A stretch of DNA of 64,000 nt from assembly GCA_002256985.1 (NCBI GenBank), contig NCGO01000001.1:248001-312000 (forward strand). The letters are read 5' to 3'. Shown one piece after another: positions 9,904 through 17,051 of the stretch (positions within the stretch are counted from its first letter, which is position 1; the number at the start of each line of letters is the position of its first letter). The position numbers and the translations under genes are program-made. The notes beneath the pieces were generated by a model. The model was not told the DNA's origin and ran no database searches. It saw only the letters and a list, made by a program, of their open reading frames with translations. The stretch comes from Novosphingobium sp. 28-62-57 (GTDB lineage Bacteria; Pseudomonadota; Alphaproteobacteria; Sphingomonadales; Sphingomonadaceae).

Positions 9904-10281
9904 TCAATCTTCATCCAGCAGCAGGATCTCGAATTCCACTTCCATCAGCGGCGCGGGCAGCAGTTCGTGGTCCACGCGCGTGATCGCCGCATCGGCAACC
10001 AACTGGCCCCGCACACGGAATTCGTGATCGGGCAGCAGCGCCACAAAGCGCTCGCCATCGCTTACCGCATCGCTTCCGGCAAAGCGCAGCACCATCGTGT
10101 GCCGCGCGCCCGAAAACGTGATGCTGGCCCACGGCGCTTCGCTCTGGCTGATCACTTCGGCCAGTGGCCCCGCGATCTCACGCACGCCGCGCATCAGCCG
10201 CTCGGCCGTGGCCAGACGGCGCGGGGGCAGGGTGGTGCTGGCGGCAGACTTTGTTTCAAAGGCATCAATTTCAAGCAACAT
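9904..10281 (-). CDS. Uncharacterised 125-residue protein
   Basis: I do not recognise this protein. It is a small soluble protein with no signal peptide, no membrane segment and no cysteine, and an acidic C-terminus (EILLLDED). The frame extends to a TTG at 10296, but the ATG at 10281 is preferred because GGAGA lies about 8 nt before it. Its start overlaps the end of the gene at 10271-10477 by 11 nt, so the two are cotranscribed. Both are divergent from the S24 regulator at 10579, with a shared promoter region carrying palindromes, so regulation by that protein is likely but inferred. Its internal features (a charged N-terminal helix, then predicted strands) do not point to a function. Confidence 0.65.
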   Translation of the reverse strand: MLLEIDAFETKSAASTTLPPRRLATAERLMRGVREIAGPLAEVISQSEAPWASITFSGARHTMVLRFAGSDAVSDGERFVALLPDHEFRVRGQLVADAAITRVDHELLPAPLMEVEFEILLLDED

Positions 10282-10477
10282 GGGTGGTCTCCGCAAAATT
10301 GTTCATGAAATGTTCCACGCGTGATACCATCGCGGAACGCGGCTCGCGGCCATTGCGCAGATCGCCCACCAGGCGGGGATCATGCGCGGCAAGGCGGCCA
10401 AACTTGGTCACGGGCATGCCCGTGCGTTCGAGGAACTTTTCAACTCTGCGCAGAAGCATCACGTCCCGATCCTCCAT
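10271..10477 (-). CDS. Small HTH-like protein of unknown function (up to 68 residues)
   Basis: The sequence after MLLRRVEKFLERTG resembles a short helix-turn-helix core (M-P-V-T-K-F-G-R-L-A, then D-P-R-L-V-G-D-L-R-N-G-R-E-P), as in many small alphaproteobacterial proteins annotated as hypothetical. The start is uncertain. The ATG at 10477 gives 68 residues but has no good ribosome site. A GGAGG immediately after that ATG is placed 8 nt before a GTG at 10462 and 11 nt before an ATG at 10459, so the true protein may be 62-63 residues. It is first in a two-gene operon with the 125-residue protein and is divergent from the S24 regulator. DNA binding is a tentative inference. Confidence 0.6.
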   Translation of the reverse strand: MEDRDVMLLRRVEKFLERTGMPVTKFGRLAAHDPRLVGDLRNGREPRSAMVSRVEHFMNNFAETTHVA

Positions 10478-10506
10478 GATGTGCCGTCATCCCGAAACGA
10501 CTCGAA

Positions 10507-10560
10507 ATAGGATTTTTCCTATCTTGATCTTCAAATCCTACAATGCTAGGAAAAGTCCTT
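10507..10560. promoter_or_regulatory. Operator-like palindromes TAGGA-N4-TCCTA in divergent promoter region
   Basis: ATAGGATTTTTCCTAT at 10507-10522 is a perfect inverted repeat (6 bp arms, 4 bp spacer). A second TAGGA-N4-TCCT lies at 10547-10559, and its TAGGA also pairs with TCCTA at 10536-10540. The two centres are 39 bp apart. The sites lie between the small-protein operon and the S24 regulator start at 10579, where an autoregulatory operator would be expected. Confidence 0.5.
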
Positions 10561-10578
10561 CGAATATGGAGGAAGGCG

Positions 10579-11271
10579 ATGGAATCCGAATCTGATGCTG
10601 GCGCACGTGATCGGCTCGTCGCACTCGCTGCGGCGCGTGGGGTCAGCCTTGCCGCGCTCTCCGCGCTGATCGGTCGGAACACCACTTATCTGCAGCAGTT
10701 CGTCCGCAAGGGCAGCCCGCGCAAACTGGAAGAGAACGACCGGCGCACGCTGGCGGAATTCTTCGGCGTGGCCGAAAGCGAACTGGGCGCGTCATCGCGC
10801 GGCAGCGTGATTGCGGTAGAGCCGGGACGGCCGCCAGTCGTCGCGCCATTGCCACGCGCAATGACCGCCGAATGGGCCGATATCCCGCGCTTGCCGCTGG
10901 GTGCTTCCGCTGGCCCCGGCGCTCATCCGGCAGAGGAAATTCCCTCTGGCCGCCTGCGTTTTTCCAACCGCTGGCTCAAAGGGCAGGGGCTGGAACCGGC
11001 CATGCTCTCGGTGATCGAGGTTGAAGGCGATTCGATGGAGCCCACGCTGCGCGATGGTGACGAGATCCTGGTTGACCGCACCCAGCGCCCGTTGCGCGCG
11101 GGCATTCATGTGATCCGGCTTGATGATGTGCTGCTTGTCAAACGGCTGGAATCCGGCCCCGGCGGCACCGTGCGCATCATTTCCGACAACGCCGCCTATC
11201 CGCGCCTTGAGCGGCCCCTGCACGAAGTGGAACTGGTTGGCCGCGTGGTTTGGAAAGGCGGAAGGCTGTAA
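10579..11271 (+). CDS. HTH regulator with S24 (LexA/CI-like) peptidase domain
   Basis: Residues about 10-60 form an XRE-like helix-turn-helix (VSLAALSALIGRNTTYLQQF). The C-terminal half is a LexA/CI-type S24 domain, with the nucleophile Ser152 in EGDSMEPTL and the general base Lys188 in LLVKRLE, both intact. No clear Ala-Gly cleavage site stands out; an AG dipeptide occurs around ASAGPGAH in the linker. The frame is open from 10543, but the ATG at 10579 has GGAGG 6 nt upstream and gives 230 residues. It is divergent from two small genes and probably represses that region through the palindromes at 10507-10560. The inducing signal, such as DNA damage and RecA or another cue, is not shown by the sequence. 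Confidence 0.85.
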   Translation: MESESDAGARDRLVALAAARGVSLAALSALIGRNTTYLQQFVRKGSPRKLEENDRRTLAEFFGVAESELGASSRGSVIAVEPGRPPVVAPLPRAMTAEWADIPRLPLGASAGPGAHPAEEIPSGRLRFSNRWLKGQGLEPAMLSVIEVEGDSMEPTLRDGDEILVDRTQRPLRAGIHVIRLDDVLLVKRLESGPGGTVRIISDNAAYPRLERPLHEVELVGRVVWKGGRL

Positions 11272-11303
11272 TTCCTCCCCAGAGTGGTTAGGCGGACCAT
11301 CCC

Positions 11304-11329
11304 CCGCTCATCCTGAGCCTGTCGAAGGG
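11304..11329. repeat. Single arm of the GTCGAAGG dispersed repeat
   Basis: CCGCTCATCCTGAGCCTGTCGAAGGG matches arms at 16449-16474 (reverse), 17297-17322 (in the helicase gene) and 22420-22444 (in lysK). It lies between the S24 regulator and the MBL hydrolase. Confidence 0.8.
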
Positions 11330-11364
11330 TTGCCAACCCGCCCCCAAAACGCCATTTCACACCC

Positions 11365-12033
11365 ATGACTCAGCCTTCAGCCGAACCCCCGTTCAAAGTC
11401 GCCATCATTCCCGTCACCCCGCTGCAGCAGAACTGCACGCTGGTGTGGTGTTCAAAGACGATGAAGGGCGCCTTCATCGATGCGGGCGGCGATCTCGACA
11501 AGCTGCGCAAGGCCATCGCCGTCACCGGCGTGACCATCGAAAAACTGCTCGTCACCCACGGCCACATCGATCACTGCGGCAGCACCGGCATTTTCGCGCG
11601 CGAGCTGGGCGTGCCGGTCGAAGGCCCGCACGAGGCGGACCGGTTCTGGATTTCCAGGCTTGATGAAGATGGCCAGCGCTGGGGCATCACCGGCGAAGTG
11701 TTTGAACCCTCACGCTGGCTCGAAGATGGTGACACGGTCACGGTCGGCGAGGTTGAACTTGATGTGATCCATTGTCCCGGCCACACGCCTGGCCATGTCG
11801 TATTCCACCATGCGGCATCGCAAGTGGCCATCGTCGGCGATGTGCTGTTTCAGGGCTCCATTGGCCGCACCGATTTTCCCATGGGCAACCATCAGGACCT
11901 GATCGATTCGATCACGCAAAAGCTCTGGCCGCTGGGCAACGATGTGACTTTCGTGCCCGGCCACGGCCCCAACAGCACCTTCGGCCGCGAACGCCAGACC
12001 AACAGCTACGTCAGCGACTACGCGCTAAGCTGA
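11365..12033 (+). CDS. MBL-fold metallo-hydrolase, glyoxalase II-like
   Basis: The metal-binding motif THGHIDHCGS (HxHxDH) is intact, followed by GHTPGH, the GDVLFQGSIGRTDFP block and a final GHGP, the order seen in the YcbL/glyoxalase II-like subgroup. At 222 residues it is the length of the short, single-domain members that lack the helical C-terminal domain of true GloB, so hydrolysis of S-lactoylglutathione is possible but another thioester or sulfur substrate is equally plausible. It is predicted to be cytoplasmic, with no signal peptide. The ATG at 11365 has only a weak upstream ribosome site. It is flanked on both sides by dispersed repeats and appears to be a single-gene unit. Confidence 0.85.
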   Translation: MTQPSAEPPFKVAIIPVTPLQQNCTLVWCSKTMKGAFIDAGGDLDKLRKAIAVTGVTIEKLLVTHGHIDHCGSTGIFARELGVPVEGPHEADRFWISRLDEDGQRWGITGEVFEPSRWLEDGDTVTVGEVELDVIHCPGHTPGHVVFHHAASQVAIVGDVLFQGSIGRTDFPMGNHQDLIDSITQKLWPLGNDVTFVPGHGPNSTFGRERQTNSYVSDYALS

Positions 12034-12040
12034 AGAAACT

Positions 12041-12113
12041 CCCCTCCCGCAGGCGGGAGGGGCTTCCCTAAAGCTCCCCTCCCGCCTGCGGGAGGGGTTG
12101 GGGGAGGGCATGT
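12041..12113. repeat. Twin CCCCTCCCGC palindromes with GGGGGAGGGCATGTT tail
   Basis: Two near-identical hairpins (12041-12062 and 12076-12097), each CCCCTCCCGC-N2-GCGGGAGGGG, are followed by a G-rich tail. The same two-hairpin-plus-tail layout recurs at 42503-42576 after trxB, with simpler versions at 20858 and 41318. It follows the MBL hydrolase stop directly and may end or protect its mRNA. Confidence 0.85.
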
Positions 12114-12200
12114 TGCGCAAGCCCCCAGAAAACACCTTGGCGTCTATCCCACTCGGCAACGTAGTTCTAGAGCGGGATGACGTTAAACTGACTCAGACCT

Positions 12201-12340
12201 CCGTTCGTGTCGAGCCCCTCGACATGCTCGGGGTAAACTTCGGGCAACGCCCGAAGTCGAGACACTTTGCGCGGTGTCTCGACTTCGACCTTTTAGGTCG
12301 AAGTTTATCCTGAGCCAGACGAAGGGCTCGACACGAACGG
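12201..12340. repeat. Dispersed inverted repeat, TTCGTGTCGAG family, second copy
   Basis: It starts with CCGTTCGTGTCGAG and ends with CTCGACACGAACGG, and has inner inverted arms around GTCGAGACAC and GTGTCTCGAC. It is related to 9759-9860, with its inner blocks in the opposite order. Confidence 0.8.
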
Positions 12341-12383
12341 GACATGTGTTGGATCAATGTAATGTCATCCCGGTCTAGATTAC

Positions 12384-12525
12384 GTCATGCTGAACTTGTT
12401 TCAGCATCCATCGTGCCGATCAAACGGCAGTTTGTGCGGAGAAATGGACCCCGGCCTACGCCGGGGTGACGATGTTGGGTTGCCTTATGTGAAGGGGATA
12501 ATTGCTAAACAAGTTCAGCATGACG
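12384..12525. repeat. Inverted repeat with GTCATGCTGAACTTGTTTCAGC arms
   Basis: The left arm (12384-12411) and right arm (12504-12525, GCTAAACAAGTTCAGCATGACG) are imperfect inverted copies. Between them ACCCCGGCCTACGCCGGGGT (12448-12467) forms its own hairpin. With the repeats before it, this fills the 535-bp gap between the MBL hydrolase and MAPEG; no gene is supported in that gap. Confidence 0.75.
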
Positions 12526-12568
12526 AATTTGAGAGTTGCGTATGCGAGCGGGATGATCCCCCCACACC

Positions 12569-12961
12569 TCACACATCCAGCGCAATCGAAACCGCCCAAA
12601 CCGCAAGGCCCAGTTGCGAAAGCATGGTCGTCAGCGTGCCCACGATGCGCAATGATCCCAGCGGCCCACCGTCCATGCCAATGCCATGGGCCACGCGGCC
12701 CAGCATATAGATCGCAGCAACACCCATCAGCCAAACATTGCCGGTGCGCGCCAGCTCGATGGCGGCAATCAGCACCAGCATGATCGGCGTGTTCTCGATG
12801 AAATTGGCCTGCGCGCGCATGCGGGCGATCAGGTCCATGTCGCCGCCATCGCCGATGCTGATCTTCTTTGCGGTGCGCAGCATGCCAATGCGGATCGACA
12901 GCCAGATGTTGATCACGGCAGCGGCGGCAGCGGCGCAAAGCGTAATGGGCAAAACGAACAT
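12569..12961 (-). CDS. MAPEG family membrane protein
   Basis: This is a 130-residue integral membrane protein with about four hydrophobic segments. The block R-A-Q-A-N-F-I-E-N-T-P (about residues 49-59) is the characteristic MAPEG signature (membrane-associated proteins in eicosanoid and glutathione metabolism), located in the loop before the second helix, and the length is typical. Bacterial members may be glutathione transferases or peroxidases, but the substrate cannot be deduced. It is a monocistronic gene on the minus strand between the repeat-filled region and rpmF, which is divergent. The start ATG at 12961 is the only one giving a full first helix. Confidence 0.85.
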   Translation of the reverse strand: MFVLPITLCAAAAAAVINIWLSIRIGMLRTAKKISIGDGGDMDLIARMRAQANFIENTPIMLVLIAAIELARTGNVWLMGVAAIYMLGRVAHGIGMDGGPLGSLRIVGTLTTMLSQLGLAVWAVSIALDV

Positions 12962-13207
12962 GCTGATGGATACTCCCCCAAGCGATCACGCCCGTCGCGC
13001 GATCACTTGGGCGTGCTAGCGCGCCGCAGCTTGCAAAGCACCAGAAATTCCGTATAGGCGCGCCTTCGCCAGCGATTTGGCGAATCCCGTTTCTGTTGGC
13101 GACACGTCGCCGCGCATGGTTCCTGTTCCAACAGGGCTTGTGCGAAGGTCCGGTTTTCCCTATCGCGCCCGCAACAAAACTACGCAATTCTAAGAACAGG
13201 TGCCGAG

Positions 13208-13387
13208 ATGGCCGTCCCCAAAAGAAAGACTTCGCCCTCACGCCGTGGCATGCGCCGCAGCCATGACGCCCTCAGCGTCGATGCATTCCATGAATGCTCG
13301 AACTGCGGTGAACTGAAGCGTCCGCACAACCTGTGCAACGCTTGCGGTCATTACAACGGTCGCGAAGTCATCGCTGTCGGGCTTTAA
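13208..13387 (+). CDS. rpmF: 50S ribosomal protein L32
   Basis: This 59-residue protein begins [20 protein letters not shown], the conserved basic N-terminus of L32, and contains a zinc-ribbon pair CSNC (30-33) and CNAC (43-46), so it is a Zn-binding (C+) form. It ends in REVIAVGL. It lies 25 bp upstream of plsX in the common rpmF-plsX-fabH order. No yceD (DUF177) gene precedes it; the 246 bp upstream contain only the divergent promoter region facing the MAPEG gene. AGGTG 5 nt before the ATG serves as ribosome site. Confidence 0.97.
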   Translation: MAVPKRKTSPSRRGMRRSHDALSVDAFHECSNCGELKRPHNLCNACGHYNGREVIAVGL

Positions 13388-13412
13388 GCCTTAAAAGCGG
13401 GGGACTGAAGAC

Positions 13413-14495
13413 ATGAGCCTGCCGCGTATCGCCGTCGATGCGATGGGCGGAGATGAAGGCGTGCGTGTCATGGTGGAAGGTGCGGCCATTGCCCGCCGCC
13501 GTCATGACCGCTGCACATTCCTCCTCGTTGGCGATGAAGCCCGCATCGCCCAAGCGCTTGATGCTCACCCGAACCTGCGCAGCGCGTCGGAAATCCTCCA
13601 CGCGCCCGATGTCGTTTCCGGTGACGAAAAGCCAACGCAAGCCCTGCGCCGCGCCAAGACCACATCCATGGGCTTGGCCATCAATGCGGTAAAGCAGGGG
13701 CAGGCAGGCGCCGCCGTCAGTGCCGGCAATACCGGCGCGCTGATGGCCATGGCCAAGCTGGCGCTGCGCACGATGCCCGGCATTGATCGTCCGGCGCTTT
13801 CGGCGCTGTTGCCTACGCTGGGCGAACACGATCTCATCATGCTCGATCTTGGCGCAAACACCGATTGCGATGCCCGCAATCTGGTGCAGTTCGCGATCAT
13901 GGGCGCTGCTTATGCGCGGATCGTCAACGGGCTGGAATCGCCGCGTGTCCGCCTGCTGAACATCGGCACGGAAGAGACCAAGGGCACCGATGTGCTGCGC
14001 GATGCGGCGAACCAGCTCAAGGAGCTGGCAGGCGATCTTGCCATGACCTTTGATGGCTTTACCGAGGCGGACAAGCTCTCGCGCGGTGATTGCGATGTTG
14101 TGGTCACCGATGGCTTTTCCGGCAACATTGCGCTCAAATCGATGGAAGGCGCGGCGCGCTTCGTGGCCGATTTGCTGCGCCGCAGTTTCTCGTCGTCGCT
14201 GCGTTCAAAGTTCGGCTTCCTGATCTCGCGCCCGGCCACCGAATTGCTCAAGCATCATCTTGATCCCAACAACCACAACGGGGCCGTGTTCCTCGGCCTC
14301 AATGGCGTTGTCGTGAAAAGCCATGGCAGCGCCACCGCGCTGGGCGTGGCCAATGCCGTGGCGGTCACTGCCCGGTTGCTGGAAGAAAATCTGACCGAAC
14401 GTATTCAGGCCGATCTTGCCCGCCTTGGCGCAGAAGCCATCAGGACAACCGGCCGTGGCCGCGTGACGCCCGCCAGTGGTGAGGATGCGGCATGA
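13413..14495 (+). CDS. plsX: Phosphate acyltransferase PlsX
   Basis: PlsX makes acyl-phosphate from acyl-ACP and phosphate, the first step of the PlsX/PlsY route to phosphatidic acid, at the inner face of the membrane. The N-terminal signature [11 protein letters not shown], the mid-protein [12 protein letters not shown] block and the C-terminal [15 protein letters not shown] block are all present, and 360 residues is the normal length. It follows rpmF and overlaps fabH by 4 nt (ATGA), so the lipid synthesis genes are coupled. No truncation or unusual residue was noticed. Confidence 0.97.
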   Translation: MSLPRIAVDAMGGDEGVRVMVEGAAIARRRHDRCTFLLVGDEARIAQALDAHPNLRSASEILHAPDVVSGDEKPTQALRRAKTTSMGLAINAVKQGQAGAAVSAGNTGALMAMAKLALRTMPGIDRPALSALLPTLGEHDLIMLDLGANTDCDARNLVQFAIMGAAYARIVNGLESPRVRLLNIGTEETKGTDVLRDAANQLKELAGDLAMTFDGFTEADKLSRGDCDVVVTDGFSGNIALKSMEGAARFVADLLRRSFSSSLRSKFGFLISRPATELLKHHLDPNNHNGAVFLGLNGVVVKSHGSATALGVANAVAVTARLLEENLTERIQADLARLGAEAIRTTGRGRVTPASGEDAA

Positions 14496-15469
14496 GCCTG
14501 CGCGCCGTCATTCGCGGCAGCGGCTCTGCGCTGCCGGAACGTTGCGTCACCAATGCCGAGATGACGACATTTGTCGACACGACCGACGAATGGATCGTTG
14601 AACGCACCGGCATCCGCCAGCGCTATATTGCGGGTGAGGGGGAAACTACCTCCACTTTGGCAACACTTGCTGCGCGCCGGGCACTGGATGCGGCGGGCAT
14701 TGATGCCGCGCGGGTCGATCTGATCGTGCTGGCCACTGCCACACCGGACCAGACCTTTCCCGCAACAGCCACAATCGTGCAGCACAATCTGGGCTGCAAC
14801 GGCGGGATTGCCTTTGATGTTTCAGCAGTTTGCTCGGGCTTCCTCTATGCTCTGGCCACAGCGGATTCGCTGATCCGCACCGGCATGGCCAAGTGCGCGC
14901 TGGTGATCGGTGCTGAAACCTTCAGCCGCATTCTCGACTGGGAAGATCGCACCACCTGCGTACTGTTCGGCGATGGTGCGGGCGCTATCGTGCTCGAATC
15001 GCAGGACGTGAATGATGCTGATCCTGCGGCACCCGGCGTGCTGGCCACAAGGCTCCATGCCGATGGTGCGCACAACGAATTGCTCTTCGTGGATGGTGGA
15101 CCATCGACCACCGGCACGGTCGGAAAGCTGCGCATGAAGGGCCGCGAAGTGTTCCGCCACGCTGTCACCAATCTTGCCAGCGTGTTGCGTGAAGTGCTTG
15201 AAGTTTCTGGCCATTCACCGGCCGAAATCGATTGGGTCGTGCCCCATCAGGCCAATTTCCGCATCCTTGATGCCACCGCGCGCAAGCTTGATCTTCCGTC
15301 GGAAAAGGTCGTCGTCACGGTTGATCGCCACGCCAATACCAGCGCTGCGTCCGTACCGCTGGCGTTTGATGTCGCCATCAAGGACGGGCGGATCAAGCCC
15401 GGTGATCTGGTGATGTTTGAAGCGATGGGCGGTGGTTTTACATGGGGCGCCAGCCTGGTCCGCGTGTAA
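14492..15469 (+). CDS. fabH: Beta-ketoacyl-ACP synthase III FabH
   Basis: FabH condenses acetyl-CoA with malonyl-ACP to begin fatty acid synthesis. The catalytic triad is intact: Cys in [12 protein letters not shown] (about residue 113), His in [10 protein letters not shown] (about 252) and Asn in [10 protein letters not shown] (about 282). The protein ends in the usual [13 protein letters not shown]. It is 325 residues long, starts inside the plsX stop (ATGA), and is followed after 133 bp by ihfA, a conserved alphaproteobacterial order. Confidence 0.97.
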   Translation: MSLRAVIRGSGSALPERCVTNAEMTTFVDTTDEWIVERTGIRQRYIAGEGETTSTLATLAARRALDAAGIDAARVDLIVLATATPDQTFPATATIVQHNLGCNGGIAFDVSAVCSGFLYALATADSLIRTGMAKCALVIGAETFSRILDWEDRTTCVLFGDGAGAIVLESQDVNDADPAAPGVLATRLHADGAHNELLFVDGGPSTTGTVGKLRMKGREVFRHAVTNLASVLREVLEVSGHSPAEIDWVVPHQANFRILDATARKLDLPSEKVVVTVDRHANTSAASVPLAFDVAIKDGRIKPGDLVMFEAMGGGFTWGASLVRV

Positions 15470-15602
15470 AAAACCCAAGTCCCCTCCGATCCGCCCCTCC
15501 TATCCGTGTCCCACTGCGCCATTACGGGGTGACCGGATTGCGTTCCGCAAGAATCGCGTTATTGTTGTGTTCTTTATGACGGACCTTGGGGGGTTTGGAA
15601 GA

Positions 15603-15902
15603 ATGCGTTCAGTTGGTACTTTGACACGTGCAGATCTTGCCGAAAGCATCAATCGCCGGGTCGGCCTGTCGCGCGCAGATTCGCTGGAGATGGTCGAATC
15701 CATCCTTCAGCACATGTGCGAAGCTTTGGCCGAGGGTGAGAATGTGAAGATTTCCGGCTTCGGCACTTTCCTGCTGCGTGACAAAGCCGAACGTGTCGGC
15801 CGCAATCCCAAGACCGGTATCGAAGTGCCGATCACCCCGCGCCGCGTGCTCAGCTTCCGCGCCAGCCAGATGCTGAAGGACCGCATCGGTCAGCAGGGCT
15901 GA
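15603..15902 (+). CDS. ihfA: Integration host factor subunit alpha
   Basis: This is a DNA-bending protein of the HU/IHF family, 99 residues long. The frame is open much further upstream, but the product starting [16 protein letters not shown] matches the start of IhfA, and GGAAG precedes the ATG at 15603. The family core [24 protein letters not shown], including the NPKTG block that carries the intercalating proline, is intact. It is located downstream of fabH and 24 bp before a MerR gene, as in related alphaproteobacteria. It needs IhfB, which is not in the window. It may itself assist expression of other loci. Confidence 0.95.
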   Translation: MRSVGTLTRADLAESINRRVGLSRADSLEMVESILQHMCEALAEGENVKISGFGTFLLRDKAERVGRNPKTGIEVPITPRRVLSFRASQMLKDRIGQQG

Positions 15903-15926
15903 TCCCTGCGCTGAACTTATCTTGAA

Positions 15927-16337
15927 ATGAGCGAACCCGGTCCTTCCGACACTGCGATTATCGCCACTGAAGGCAAGGATCCGGGTGCCCTGCGCACTAT
16001 CGGCGAAGTGGCCAAGGCCCTTGGCATCCGCCAGCATGTCTTGCGCTATTGGGAAGAACAGTTCCCGTCGCTCCGCCCTCTGACCAGAGCGGGCGGGCGA
16101 CGCTATTACCGCCCGGAAGACGTCGCGCTGATCACCGAGATTGACCGGCTGCTGCACCGCGAAGGTTACACGGTAAAAGGCGCAAAGCAGGCCCTGCGCG
16201 GCGGCAAGCCAAAGCAAACGGAGGCGGCGGCCCCAGCGCAACCGGCGGTAAAGCATGCACCCGTCGATTCCGCCGCGCCACTGATCGAATTCCTGCAAGG
16301 CATCCGCGACCGGCTGGCCACAGCGCTGGAAGCCTGA
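15927..16337 (+). CDS. MerR family transcriptional regulator
   Basis: A winged-helix MerR DNA-binding domain covers about residues 24-90 (RTIGEVAKALGI, then VLRYWEEQFPSLRPLTRAGGRRYY). The short C-terminal part (Ala/Pro-rich, then a helix LIEFLQGIRDRLATAL) has no metal-binding cysteines, so it is not a classic metal or thiol sensor. At 136 residues it is the short form usually found directly after ihfA in alphaproteobacteria. The effector is unknown. The gap of 24 bp suggests cotranscription with ihfA. Confidence 0.9.
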   Translation: MSEPGPSDTAIIATEGKDPGALRTIGEVAKALGIRQHVLRYWEEQFPSLRPLTRAGGRRYYRPEDVALITEIDRLLHREGYTVKGAKQALRGGKPKQTEAAAPAQPAVKHAPVDSAAPLIEFLQGIRDRLATALEA

Positions 16338-16398
16338 CTGCGTTTGGCACTCGCGCTGCATGAACAGCAAGGCCTAAGCCAACCAACATCATCCAAAT

Positions 16399-16474
16399 CC
16401 GCTCATGCCGAGCGTGTCGAAGCATGTCACGCGACGTTGGCGTAAGCACCCTTCGACAGGCTCAGGGTGAGCGG
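16399..16474. repeat. Inverted pair of GTCGAAGG repeat arms
   Basis: CCGCTCATGCCGAGCGTGTCGAAGC (16399-16423) faces CCCTTCGACAGGCTCAGGGTGAGCGG (16449-16474). It lies between convergent merR and sixA-like genes and may serve as a bidirectional end. The second arm matches the copies inside the helicase and lysK genes. Confidence 0.8.
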
Positions 16475-16505
16475 GGTTGAGATGAAGGTGCTGAATAAAC
16501 GGCGG

Positions 16506-17051
16506 TTAATCAATCAACTGCGGCCCCAGCGTCGGGTCCAGATCGCGCGGGCGTTTGATCTCCACCAGCCGCGCGCAGCCCTCCGCCACGTCTGACCAGC
16601 TGTCCACATCCAGCTCCAGCACCGCAAAGGTCGCGGTTGGAAACTTCTCTTCCACCACCGCGCGCAAAGGGGAGGAGCCGTCATCGGGGACCAGATCGAA
16701 GATCAGGTCCTCCAGCCCTGGATTGTGCCCCACCATCAGCACGCTGGCCGGATCGCCCGAAAGCTCTTTCAAAAGGTCGATCAGTGTGGCGGAACTGGCC
16801 AGATAGATCCGCCGGTCCCACTCCACCTTGAACGTGCATTTCCACGCCTTGCTCGCCTCTTCCACCGTTTCTGCCGCGCGCACGGCGGGGCTGGCGATCA
16901 TCCGGTCAAACGTGCGGCCGGTGTTCTTGATGTAAGCGCCCATGGCCTGCGCCCCACGCTGTCCTCGCGCGTTGAGCGGACGATCAAAATCGCGGGCGCG
17001 GGCATCGCTCCAGTCTGATTTGGCGTGGCGAAACAGGGCCAGTGTCTTCAC
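16506..17051 (-). CDS. SixA-type histidine phosphatase family protein
   Basis: The phosphohistidine-transfer motif LFRHAKSDW near the N-terminus (RHxK variant typical of SixA rather than RHGE phosphoglycerate mutases) and a second block ASPAVRAAETV are present, followed by MVGHNPGLEDL, which holds the second catalytic His. It is 181 residues and cytoplasmic. It probably dephosphorylates phosphohistidine proteins or small phosphate esters. The start codon is GTG at 17051, overlapping the helicase stop as GTGA, so it is translated after that gene. Confidence 0.88.
   Translation of the reverse strand: MKTLALFRHAKSDWSDARARDFDRPLNARGQRGAQAMGAYIKNTGRTFDRMIASPAVRAAETVEEASKAWKCTFKVEWDRRIYLASSATLIDLLKELSGDPASVLMVGHNPGLEDLIFDLVPDDGSSPLRAVVEEKFPTATFAVLELDVDSWSDVAEGCARLVEIKRPRDLDPTLGPQLID

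Noticed and set aside
16338-16505. tRNA gene after merR
   Set aside because: No cloverleaf or T-loop consensus was seen; the gap holds only repeat arms.
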